Source of the DNA: Nelumbo lutea
Taxonomy: Eukaryota; Streptophyta; Magnoliopsida; Proteales; Nelumbonaceae
Direction: 5' to 3'
DNA length: 64,000 bases
Assembly: GCA_022828595.1 (NCBI GenBank)
Contig: JAKGHH010000004.1
Coordinates: forward strand, 57,848,164 to 57,912,163
Shown here: piece after piece, positions 34,429 to 45,675 of the stretch
Numbering within the stretch: position 1 is the first letter of the stretch
Layout: each line of letters starts with the position of its first letter
The notes under the pieces: generated by a model
The model's input: only the letters and a program-made list of their open reading frames with translations
Database searches by the model: none
Told to the model about the DNA's origin: nothing
Position numbers and translations under genes: made by a program

Positions 34429-34433
34429 AGGCA

Positions 34434-35106
34434 CTCTTGAGATCTCAAGGAATCTTTTCAGTTCATTTACATATATGATGATCCAGTTGTACATGCAAGG
34501 ATTATACATGTGTGCCATATACATCAAAGGAGAGAACTCAACACCTCACAAGTTAAGTTAAAGAGAAAGTCATGACATTATAAAATCAGCATAAGCAAAT
34601 TATTCATAGTTATTTTGGGTTGGCATAGAGGTTATTAGCAATTTGCAAGAGGAGTTGCCCATAATCATAACCTAAATGGGGCCAAAGAACCAGTTTAAAG
34701 ACTTGAATGGGGCCAAAGAACCTTAAGCATTCATCATCCTCAGGTATACATGATCTGGTGGTAGTCCAATCATACATGGCATGCCGGTTTTACATGAAAA
34801 ATTTATGAAATTGAGATCTAAACAATTAAAATAAAAGAAACAAATATAGAAGCTACAAACTGTATTCATTTTTAAAGTACAAGAAATTATGTGGGTAGCC
34901 AAAAATAAGAAAGGATAAAAGTAAAGAAATTCAGGAAAAGAACCATTAACCGTAACAAAAGAGTTTTGGCCATGTTTCGTTAAACTCTCATTCTTTCAAA
35001 CAATAAAATTCTAAAATAGACAAAAAATATGTAGGATTTGACAGAATGAAAAAAAAAATGCTGCTACAAAACATGCACTTTTGTTAAAAAAAAGTTCATT
35101 TTCATT
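34434..35106. other. Intergenic spacer between the composite block and element F
   Basis: No gene seen. It contains a short direct repeat, aatggggccaaagaacc, at 34675-34691 and 34706-34722. AT-rich, and probably the pre-insertion neighbourhood of both elements. Confidence 0.5.
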
Positions 35107-35111
35107 ATTTT

Positions 35112-35866
35112 TGTTGGGGAAGTTACAATATAGTAGCAGAAATGAGAATAAAATCAATCCCAGAACAGCAAGAACTTTTCCCCTAATTTTGTGTGTGAAA
35201 ATGGGTATGTCAACAACAATGATAACAAGTAAACAATTCAGCCAAGTGACAGAAAAATAGATAACAATCATCACACAATAGCACACCAGAATTTTTATGT
35301 GAAAAACCCCAATATCGGGGAAAAAACTACAGGACCTATGGTTCGTAAAAGTCTTCCACTAATTAACAAATTAATGGGTACAATAGTCTTCTCTAGTTGC
35401 AACTAGAGGTTTACAAACATCAAGGAAATAATCCTTAGCTCACAAGAATAGTATTAACGTCACCAAATGCGATGTGCATAACACAAATAGAGATTTAGAT
35501 CTCACCAAGTTGTTGTAAATCTGAACTGAGAAGTAGAGAAAGGAAGAATCACCAAATCTGAACTGGAGTGGGATTCTTAACTCCAGCACTTAATATCATC
35601 AAAAACGGGCTTGAAACACCTCCGAGCTTGGCCTTGAATGGAGCAGAAAAATCAAATCTCTTCTTTTCTTCTTCATAGACTCAAAAAACCCAGAAACCCT
35701 TGGTTCTATGTTTTCTTTTCTCTCTTGTTTTTCTCAGTTCGGGTGGTTACGAAACATGATGCTTAAAAATAGAAAAGTGGAGCCTTTGGCTTCCATTATA
35801 CGACTCCTTTTGGGAGCAAATGAAGGTGGGGTGGGTCCCTCATATGGGCTGGACCCACACCCAACA
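35112..35866 (-). repeat. Element F 3' LTR
   Basis: 755 bp, tgttggggaag to cacccaaca on the plus strand. It matches 39906-40663 over its whole length with scattered substitutions. Confidence 0.93.
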
Positions 35867-35880
35867 ATTCTCTCCCTTTA
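35867..35880 (-). promoter_or_regulatory. Element F polypurine tract
   Basis: On the minus strand TAAAGGGAGAGAAT ends directly at the 3' LTR start. Confidence 0.8.
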
Positions 35881-35939
35881 GCTCATATGGGGGGCTTCAC
35901 CAAGCCCACAGTTTCTTTGTAGAATTCAAATTTGTCTCT

Positions 35940-38900
35940 AGGCAAGGACTTTGTTAACATGTCCACCATTCTCATCAGTAGGAATCTTCTCAATGTTCAA
36001 CAAGTTCATATTCAACACATCCTGAATCTAGTGGTACCTTACATCAATGTGTTTGGATCTTGTAGAAAGTTGGATTTTTAGAGAGATGGATAGCACTCTA
36101 ACTGTCACAATAGAGAGCATATCTTTCTTGCTTCATGCCCAATTCTTGTAAGAACTTCTTCAACCATAGGACCTCCTTACAAGCTTCTATAGCTACAATG
36201 TATTCAGCCTCTGTAGTGGACAATGCAATAAACTTTTAAAGTTTGGATTGCCATGAAATTGCTCCCACTGCAAAAGTCATTAAGTATCCCGAAGTGGACT
36301 TTTGGGAATCAACATCACCAACAATGTCTGCATCAATGTACCCATCCAACATGACTTTACCATTCCTGAAGCATAAGCATATCTGAGAAGTACCTCTGAG
36401 ATACCTTAATATCCATTTTACTGTTGTCCAATGTTCTTTGTCAGGGTTAGAGAGAAACCGACTAACTATACCAACAACATGAGCAATATCTGGCCTCGTC
36501 CACACCATAGCATACATTAAACTGCCAACTGCTGAAGCATAAGATACTTTCTTCATTTCAGCTTTGTCTTTCTCTCTTGTAGGACATTGTTTAGTGTTGA
36601 GCTTGAAATGACCTGCATGTGGAGTAGTCATTGGTTTTGCATTGCTCATGTTGAACCTTTCAAGAACCTTCTCAATATATTTTTCTTGAGATAACCTTAA
36701 CTTTCCATTCTGTCTATCTTGAGAGATCTTCATACCAAGAATATGTCTAGCTGGTCTCAAGTCCTTCATTGAAAAAGACTTGCTAAGCTTCATTTTCAAC
36801 CTGTCAATCTTGTTAGAAGCATGCCCAACTATCAACATATCATCAACATAAAGCAAGAGAACAATGAAATCACCATCAGAAAATTTCTTTACAAATACAC
36901 AATGATCTGAAGTGGTCTTAGTGTACCTATGATCAACCATGAAGGAGTCAAATTTGTTGTACCACTATCTTGGTGCTTGTTTCAACCCATACAAACTTTT
37001 CTTTAACTTGCACACCAAATGTTCTTTTCCTTTTTCTATGAATCCCTCTGGTTGCTACATATAGATTTCTTCTTCCAAATCACCATGAAGGAAGGCACTC
37101 TTCACATCAAATTGTTCAACTTCCAAATTTAGACTTGCATCTAGTCCAAGCACAACTCGAATAAAAGACATTTTCACCACAAGAGAGAATATTTCTTCAA
37201 AGTCGACACTTTTTTTTTGATTGAAACCCTTCACAACCAGCCTTGCCTTGTACTTTAGTTGTGAGCCACTCTCATTAGATTTCAATTTATAAACCCATTT
37301 GTTTTTGAGTCCCCTTTTCCCCTTTGGTAATTTCACCAAATCATAGGTGTGATTCTCATGCAAGGATTTTAATTCCTTTTGCATTGCTTTCAGCCACTCA
37401 TCTTTCTTGTCATGTGACATAGCCTCTTGATAAGTATCTGGCTCTTTCCCATCTGTCAACATCAAATACTCATGTGAAGGATACCTAATGGAAGGTCTTC
37501 TCTCTCTAGTTGATCTTCTAGGCTGAACTTGTGGTGAAAGAACTGGAGGTACCTATTCATTCTGTACTTCCTCTGTATTTTTATTTACAAGAGTTTCATC
37601 ACTAACTGTATCATCCTGTTCATTTGGTACTGCTTCCCGTAAACACCATCAAATGTAGGTGGGAAAACCAGATCCAAGTTAATTGGAACATCAATAGAGA
37701 ATTTTGGCTTCTCAATTTTCTCTATATCTTAAATTGTTTGATCCTCAAGAAATACAACATCTCTGCTTCTGATCACTTTCTTGTCCACTGGATCCCATAA
37801 CATGTACCCAAACTCTTCATGCCCATAGCCTAAAAAGATGCACTATTTAGCCTTATCATCAAGCTTGGATCTTTCACCTCTAGGAATATGAACAAATGCC
37901 CTGCAGCCAAACACTTTCAAATGATGTATGATATGACTTTCCCTGTCCAAACTCTTTCAGGAGTATCTCCATTCAAAGGAACTAAAGGAGAAAAGTTGAT
38001 GAGGTCAACTGTAATTCTCATAGCCTCACCCCAAAAGGATTTAGGTAACTTTGCATGAGAGAGCATGCATCTAATTCTGTCAATAATTGTTCTATTCATT
38101 CTCTTTGCTATTCCATTGTGTTGAGGAGTCTTAGGAACACTTTTCTCAAGCCTGATACCATGGATCCTACAATATTCTTCAAAAGGATCCCTATATTCAC
38201 CACCGTTATCAACTCGGGTGCACTTCAACTTATTCCCTATTTCTCTCTCAACCTTGGCATGAAAATACTTGAAAACATCCAACACCTGATCCTTAGATTT
38301 CAAGGCAAATGCCCACACTTTTCTGGAGTGGTCATCAATAAATGTCACAAAATATAATGCACCACCAAGAGATCTATCTTTCATGTAACAAACATCAGTG
38401 TGAACTAAATCTAAAACATGCGGCTTTCTAGATAGAGGAAATTTATGAAATGCAATTCTACTCTATTTGCCAGTTAAGCAATGTACACATGTTTCAAGAG
38501 GCATACCTTTCACATCAGGAAGAAGATTTTCTCTAAAAAGTATCTGAAGCCCTTTTTCACTCAAATGTCCAAGCCTTTGGTGCCAAAGCTCAATGGATGA
38601 ATCATGAACTACATTCACCTCTCCTTTGCTCAACCTTGCTTGCATCACATAAAGGGTATTGTGCTTCTTTCCCTTTGCCACAATGAGTGAGCCCTGATTG
38701 ATCTTCCATTTTCCATCACTGAAGGTGTTTGCGTAACCTTTATCATCTAACCTATCAATGGAAATCAGATTTAGGTGGATATCAGGAACATGCCTAAAAT
38801 TCTTCAAAATTAATTTGCAACTAGTATTACTATCTAGACAAATGTCTCCCATGCCAACAATTTTGGATGCACCAGCATTCCCCATACGAACATGTCCAAA

Positions 38901-39874
38901 ATCACCTATAGTGTAAGTTGTGAAAAATTCACTTGGGGAGTAACATGAAAAGAAGCACCGGAATCTATAACCCAATCACTATCTAGGCATGCAAGGTTGA
39001 CATAATTATCATCATAAACAATAACGACATCACCTTCGGCTGCAATAGTTGTAGTATCTTTTTCTTCTTTCTTGCCTTCACCTTTCCCCTTGGCTTGTTC
39101 TCTTTTTCAGACTCTGCATTAATTTTTGTAATGTCCCAGGTATTACAGAAATGACAAATGATATTTTTCTTGGACCTGGACCTTTCTCTAGATTTATCAT
39201 ATTTGTTACGGGGACCTCTACTCTTACTTCTTCCCTGTCTTTCTTTCTTTTCTATCACAAGAGCTTGAGATTCTGAGTAAGTCCCTTGTTCTTTCCTCCT
39301 AGGCTCTTCATTTAACAAAGCATCTTTGACTGTGTCAATGGTTATTATACCATTAGGGGCTGATTTATTGACTGAAACCACTAAGGTTTCTCAATTGTCA
39401 GGCAAGAAACTAAGTAACAACAAGGCCTACACTTCATCATCCAGATTCAATTTCATAGTAGTCAATTGATTTATCAAAGCTTAAAAATCACTCAAATGTT
39501 CAGACTTATTAGTCCCATCTTTATATCTCAAGTGTGCTAGTTTTCTAATCAATTCAGCCTTGTTTAAACCCGTTTTCCTTTCATACATAGACTCTAATTT
39601 TTTTCCATAAAACATCAGCCCTAGTTTCTTGTGCAACATGGTGAAAAATACTGTGGCCGATCCATTGTTGGATTTGGCCTTCAATTTTCCTATGCATGAT
39701 TCCCCATTTATCACTTGACTTGCCACTTGGCTTTGCTTCATCACCTCTTATGGGTAGGTACAAATCTTTTCCATAAAGAATGTCCTCCATTCTGGGTTTC
39801 CAAATGGCATAATTCAATGAAGTCAATTTTATCATAACACATGAGGATTCCTCCATTTGTATCAACACAAACAA
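35940..39874 (-). pseudogene. Element F gag-pol, broken
   Basis: Order on the minus strand. Gag (39874 to ~39390) has LNYAIWKPRMEDILYGKDLY, frameshifting near 39600 into LNKAELIRKLAHLRY. A basic region follows with a degraded zinc knuckle (CHFCNTWDITKIN, distal His/Cys lost) at ~39130. The protease/pre-integrase frame 38463-38975 ends in ELWHQRLGHLSEKGLQIL. Integrase (37917-38384) has FIDDHSRKVWAF, CTRVDNGGEY and KTPQHNGIAKRMNRTI. The RT part 37055-37465 has KARLVVKGFNQKK and DVKSAFLHGDLEEEIYM. RT/RNase H 36236-36940 carries YVDD (LLLYVDDMLIVG) and MYAMVWTRPDIAH, with RNase H continuing in other frames to ~35940. Stops and frameshifts at every domain boundary make it inactive. The DNGGEY and FIDDHSRK forms resemble TNT1-type elements. 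Confidence 0.93.
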
Positions 39875-39886
39875 TTAATTTTAGCC

Positions 39887-39904
39887 AATCTGGTTCTGAT
39901 ACCA
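39887..39904 (-). promoter_or_regulatory. Element F primer-binding site
   Basis: TGGTATCAGAACCAGATT on the minus strand, one base after the 5' LTR end; the tRNA-Met complement with G-to-A and later differences. Confidence 0.8.
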
Positions 39905-39905
39905 C

Positions 39906-40663
39906 TATTGGGGAAGTTACACTATAGTAGTAGAAATGAGTGTAAAACCAATCACAAGACAACAAGAGCTTTTCCCCTAAGTTTGTGTGTGAAAATGGGT
40001 ATGGAAACAACAATGATAACAAGTAAACAATTCAGCCAAGTAACAGAAAAACAGATAACAATCACCACACAATAGCACACCGGAATTTTTACGTGAAAAA
40101 CCCCAAAATCGGGGAAAAAACCACGGGACCTATGGTCCATAAAAGTCTTCCACTAATTCAGAAATTAATGGGTACAGTACTCTTCTCTAGTTGCAACTAG
40201 AGGCTTACAAACATCAATGAAATGATCCTTGGCTCACAAGAACAGCATTAACATCACCAAATGCAAGGTGGATACAACACAAACAGAGGTTTAGATCTCA
40301 CCAAGTTGTTGTAAATCTGAACTGAGAAGTAGAGAAAGAAAGAATCACCAAATCTGAAGTGGAGTGGGATTCTTAACTCCAACACTTAATATCATTAAGA
40401 ACAGACTTGAAACACCTCCAAGCTTGGCCTTGAATGGAGCAGAAAAATCAACTCTCTTCTTTTCTTCTTCATAAACTCAAAAAGCCCAGAAACCCTCGGT
40501 TCTGTGTTTTCTTTTCTCTCTTGTTTTTCTCAGTTTGGGTGGTTACGAAACATGATGCCCAAAAACAGAAAGGTGGGAGCCTTTGGCTTCCACTATATGG
40601 CTCCTTTTGGGAGCAAATAAAGGTGGGGTGGGCCCCTCATATGGGCTGGACCCATACCCAACA
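39906..40663 (-). repeat. Element F 5' LTR
   Basis: 758 bp. The plus-strand start reads TATTGGGG where the 3' LTR copy has TGTTGGGG, so the terminal CA of this LTR (element orientation) has mutated to TA. Confidence 0.92.
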
Positions 40664-40668
40664 CTTTT

Positions 40669-41700
40669 GGACTCATTTGGTTACAAATATAATAAAACAT
40701 CATATAATCGTGTCCTATGTTCCTCATTTTCATTCTTCAAAAGAAGCTCTATGCCAACGATCATAAAACCGTCACCCTAGGTTTCCAAACCATTAGCATA
40801 GATTATTACTAGCAAACGGCCAACAGTAAATGTCCATCGGCATTAGTTTTCATTCTTCAAAGAGTAGTTTAACTTTTTATTGTTCTTAGGACATTGCTTA
40901 TCTGTTCTTGAACTGAGATGCTTGAGTTACTATCTGTTAAATCAAATGATACACTTAGCATTTTAATTTTCACCTTCTGTTCCTTTGGAAACTATAACTT
41001 CCAGCATCCTTCTCTAAGGTTTAACTTAGAAACTATTTTCTGACATTTGCAGTGTCTAGAATCAATCAGTTAGCCTTACTTTGACAAGGATAAGGGAAAT
41101 CACTCTGGTTAATGCATGAGATGTTCAGGGCCAATGGAGGTTGTGGTTATGTGAAAAAACCTGAACATATGAACTTAAAGTCTCCAATTAAGAAAACATT
41201 GAAGATGAGTGTATTATTTGAAATCGCTTTTCATTTTTGCTGCTAAATGACTGTAATTAGAACTAACATGTCACAATACTGGTGAGAGCATACATGGGTG
41301 ATGGATGGCATGTGGATTTTAAGAAAACACACTTTGATTCCTACTCCCCTATAGACTTCTCTACAAAGGTAAGGGGTGTCCTAAATTAATATTGGGATCA
41401 AAAACTCTAATTCCTTGGTCACTTTTATTTTATTAATAAATCATCCTCTTCTTTCTTTTTAACTGGGTATTGAATTTAATCCAGAGAATATATTCAATTT
41501 AAAATGTTCTATTAGATTGGGAAGAACCCACATTATATACAACAACATGATTACCTATGAGTCTACTGGACCACATTATGTTGCATTTGTTTGTACATAT
41601 ATAAGAGAGAAAAAAGTGGATGGTGAAAAATTAAAGCTAGATAATTTTTAGAAAAGATTCATTGTTTTTTGGTAAAGAAATTTTTGCATGTTTGGTTGAG
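40669..41700. other. Intergenic, nothing recognised
   Basis: AT-rich, without repeats shared with the rest of the window or credible reading frames. Confidence 0.5.
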
Positions 41701-41719
41701 ATAGAAAAATAACAGATAT

Positions 41720-42400
41720 GAATTCAAAGAGAAGGGAAATCTCGATGCCTTGCTGATCGTGATACATTCATTATATATAGGACAGAGTTTGAAGTTGGTT
41801 ACAACAAGGAGATCTAGAGTTTGAGTAGAATACAACATGCATCAAAGAGATAAAGAGGAGTTTGAGATAAAACAGATTACAAGATAAGGATAAAACTCCC
41901 AGAACAGATCATCTGGATATGAAGAAACCATGTAAGCTCCAATATGCCCCTTCAAGTGAAAGGTCTTGTAAGGTCATAAAGCTTGGTGCGAAGGTTTATG
42001 AACCGTGAGCCACTAAGAGGCTTAGTCATCACATCAGAGGTCTGGTCCCAGCTGAACAGGAACAGACTTGTGATTTACCAAGTCTCGAAAAAAATGAAAG
42101 TCCACCTCTATGTGATACAAGCATGAAAAATGGGGTTGGCCACCATGTAAGTGGCCCCAATGTTGTTGCACGAGATAAGGGGAGGTTGAGGTAGAGAGTA
42201 GCCTATGTCCTTGAGAAAAGAGGATAACCATAGAACTTCAGTAACAACAGTGGCGCAAGCACGAAATTCAGATTTCGTGCTGGAGCGTGCAATTGTCATT
42301 GTTTCTTGGAACTCTGAGACCCTCGGTAGAGCGTCTCTAGTACTTACTACATCATTGGAGTGAATGGGCAAAGGAAAGCCCAAGCACTTAGGTTTAGCTT
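41720..42400 (-). pseudogene. Copia fragment (Ale/Retrofit-like): RNase H end and part of 3' LTR
   Basis: Minus-strand codons read ARSSTKSEFRACATVVTEV, CNNIGATYMVANP and, after a frameshift at ~42115, HIEVDFHFFRDLV, then DQTSDVMTKPLSGSRF near 42000. These are the RNase H hallmarks of a third copia lineage whose form ends in DFHFVRDLV. A possible polypurine tract (TTGAAGGGGCA) lies at ~41947-41957, and the following ~230 bp may be LTR. Everything upstream in the element (RT, integrase, gag) is absent. Confidence 0.8.
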
Positions 42401-43286
42401 TTTAATTGGGGCCACTACTACTAGCCCTGACTCAATATATGGCTGTGTAAAATCCACAATCTTTGTTGACAGTTGCAACACCACCTATAACAACATCAAA
42501 GAAATGCACATATAAAAAATAAATGAAATCTGTAAATATACATGCACCTATTTACCTTTAGGCGAAGGGAAATAATGGAGATCAAGGTGTTGGCCAAATG
42601 GCCCAATCGGCATGCTAAGATGTATTGATGGGCTTGTTTTTTTTTTTTGCTTGCTTTTGTCTTGTTTTGTTTTACTTTGACTTTTGTATGCTTAGTTGTC
42701 ATTAGTTGTAATTTTTTAGAAGGATTCCTATATCAAGGCAGATTAGGTGTTTCCTTATAAGATAATGATGTTTACATGCGTATGTATAAGCTACAATTAT
42801 GTAAAACGAGATCATCAATAATGTAGAGGTATTTTCAGCAAGCTTAGTTTTGTCTTCTTGTATTCTTGGTAGAATACAATATCTTGACTTATCAAGAGAG
42901 TGATCAACCTTTGTGGCATCTTCAAGATTGAATTCTTTAAGGACTTAGTTTCCTTAAGGTTCTAATCTGATCAACTACAACTTGCTTTCTTGCTTCTGGG
43001 TGCGCATAACAACTTGATTCAAGAGTTCTTAGAGCAGGTCGTCTAGTGAGTTCTTATTATTTGGGAAACCTTTATAAATCTTGTATAGGTTTCCCTGTAT
43101 TTCCCTTTCCCTACTATTTCCTTGAAACTAAACATAGCATTACAATTTTGTAGCAGAATTTATTAGCATGCTAGTACATACTCACATCTATTGTAATCAA
43201 ATTCTCAATTGCTTCCTATTGTTTGGCTAAACCCACCCACGAGGCTTTTTTGTTGTATCTCCCAACCAGATTGGATTATATAGATT
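42401..43286. other. Intergenic, nothing recognised
   Basis: No gene or family repeat seen. It includes a poly-T run at ~42637-42649. Confidence 0.45.
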
Positions 43287-43289
43287 TTA

Positions 43290-43629
43290 GGGGGCATTCT
43301 TTTTTCGAATTTTGAGAGGGGGGAAAGTTGGTCAATGGGATTCTAGTTTTCATTGACCAAGATCCCATGTTCTTTTTTCATATTTATATGGGGACCAGGG
43401 AATGTTTATTTTCCTGGGTATACCCATCTTCTATGTGGGTAAATAACTTTTCCACCTTGGGGGAAAGTTGCCAATAATTGAATGGGACAAAATGGCCATT
43501 GCCTTATTTACATGAGAAATAAAAGAAGATGAGTAATTGCACTTACCCAAGTAAATGTTTCCTAAGAAAAACTTACCTAGATAACTGCATTTACCCAGGT
43601 AAGTAACTTACTAAAAAGCGAACGGGGCC
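43290..43629. mobile_element. Tourist/PIF-Harbinger-type MITE
   Basis: 340 bp flanked by TTA on each side (43287-43289 and 43630-43632). The left end GGGGGCATTCTTTTTTC resembles the right end read on the minus strand, GGCCCCGTTCGCTTTTTAG. Size, TTA duplication and GC-rich tips fit Tourist-like MITEs; the imperfect TIR keeps confidence moderate. Confidence 0.55.
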
Positions 43630-43698
43630 TTAGTTTGAACATAAGCGGTTGGGTGGGTTTGCATAATCTCATGTGGCACAAATAACAGCCTGAAATAA

Positions 43699-45658
43699 TG
43701 AAGGGATAGGAAATCCATCAGATGGACACCCAAAATTTTGGAATAAAGGGGGTGAATCTCAAAATTTTTTTTCTCTCCCATCAACTGGGAATCGAATTCC
43801 CTATTTAGAAAATCATATTTTCAAAGATCATTCTTGAACAATAAACAAAACCATATCTGAACTAAAAGGAGGAGAGAGAGAGAGAGAGATAATACCTGAA
43901 ACAAAGAAATAATATCTCTCAATGGGGGTGTTCACGCTCAAGGTAGGATCCAAAATCTGCTCCCACTGAAGATGGCGCAGTGTAGGGTGGAGCAGAATCA
44001 ACAGTGTTCTTCCAAAAGAACTTGATCCTTCTCAAGAATCACCTGGGCAACTTATGAATACAACTCCTACCAATATTTTCTCCAAAAGATTGGAATCAAG
44101 ATCCAATATTGATTTCTCCCAAGGAATGGAAATCGAACTACTGTAGGTGGTGGCTACAGGAAGGAGGTGGCTAGAGAGTATTTGCAGGGTGCATAATTCT
44201 CTCTTTTGTGATCTCAGCTCTGAAGACAAGACTGTTGCTGGTGATTGTGTGTCTAAAGGCTGCCGCCCCCTCTTCCTTTTATAGACTTAAAGGGATCAGC
44301 TCCTAATCCCATTAGGAGTTGCTAACCCAAATCATATCTGGATTAAAAGTCCCTTTAAGATAAGGGATAATCCTTATCTTATTTACAGATTAGATCAACC
44401 AGCTCCTATTCTAATTAGGAAGTTTCCAAATCTAAATCTCATTTATATCTTGGACTTTGTGAGTGGATAGGGTGTGGGCCCAATCCTATCAGCTGATCTT
44501 ATCTCAGAATTCACCCCTTAAAGACTAATTCAAATTAGCCCAGTTCGAAATGGGCTTAAGGCCCATTTAGGGTTATGTATTCATTTAGCCTTCCAAACTG
44601 CTGCCTAGTTGGGCTTCCTTGTATGGCGTGGGACCCAAACATTGATCTACACATCAGCCACATGGGTTTAGCCCAGCCTTTGTTACAAGGCTTGGCCGAA
44701 TACACTGTTATGGACAGTGCACCCCCTGAAACTCATCATTTGGGCTCTATGGGCCCAACACTTACCCAAAGTGGTCCTTGGGCCAAGCCACCTTGTAACA
44801 CCTAGGGACTATGGGCAGATGCAAGATTAGCCCATCAGGTATTATCCTCAATGGTCTTACACTTAACCTCTCAGCCCATAATGATCATACACAACCGGAC
44901 AAGAGAGGACCTCTCCCTCGGCTGCAAGGAATAGTGTTGCACTCTCTCAAGTATGGATCCCGGGAATTAAAACCTTATACAAATCATTTCGAAACCATAA
45001 TTTATATACTTTTATATCTCATATAAAATATATTTTGCAAAACAAATCTCAACGATTGAAATCGGTTGCCGGCAGTCTTGGTTTCCATCAGTGAGAGTGC
45101 ATCCCCGATCATTACCTTTGTTAGACAAAGGGGCTGATCCTATCACTATGATCACCCACTCAGATGAATTCTCAGACTGTCCCAACATACCCAGGTTTTG
45201 ACCCCCACTAAGGATCTCACTGATTGGTACATCAAAAATAGCCCAATCTGACACCTAGTGCAGTATCATAATCGAGTCTAGGGGTCGGGTGTAACTTTCC
45301 AGTTTTTCCCATCAATCTCCAAGGTCTAGGGCAATACTGGAAATCTGGTCCAGTTCAAAGATTCAATTAATCCCACACTGTATGTGCCTAGGGTCTCACC
45401 CCAGTAGCTGAGACAAGCCACCCCAACTGACTTGGTGGCACCACAGTGTCAGCCTTATCAGGATAGGTCTCCCCAGACCCACCCACTGGCTGTGAACATT
45501 CTAAACTAAGACGAATCTCATTAAGTGTCCAGTTTAAGGGTATTACACAGAAACATACCAAGGGAACATGAATCAAATATACACTTCTATTCATTTACAA
45601 TAAAGTCATAAAGTACATCATTTTGATTGAAGCTAAGGGCATACAAAACTGTCTAACA
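43699..45658 (-). repeat. Element G 3' LTR
   Basis: 1,960 bp, tgaagggatagg to gtctaaca. It carries a longer GA run (~43870-43889) and ~40 bp (around 44145-44180, gtaggtggtggctacagg) absent from the 5' LTR. Confidence 0.95.
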
Positions 45659-45675
45659 GCTCCCACTTGCACTTA
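45659..45675 (-). promoter_or_regulatory. Element G polypurine tract and pol stop
   Basis: TAAGTGCAAGTGGGAGC on the minus strand, directly before the 3' LTR, identical to that of unit E. Confidence 0.82.

Larger units (their letters stand above)
35112..40663 (-). mobile_element. Element F: complete but inactive TNT1/Tork-like copia element
   Basis: A 5,552-bp element in minus orientation with two ~757-bp LTRs (TGTTGGGTATGGG or TGTTGGGTGTGGG at the start, CTTCCCCAACA at the end). It has a tRNA-Met-type primer site, gag-pol in copia order (integrase before RT) and a polypurine tract. Flanking 5-mers are atttt (35107-35111) and ctttt (40664-40668), a TSD with one mismatch. It is unrelated in LTR sequence to Cop1. 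Confidence 0.93.

Noticed and set aside
40434..40766. 110-codon forward frame
   Set aside because: Lies across the element F LTR and flank, antisense to the element; no domain.
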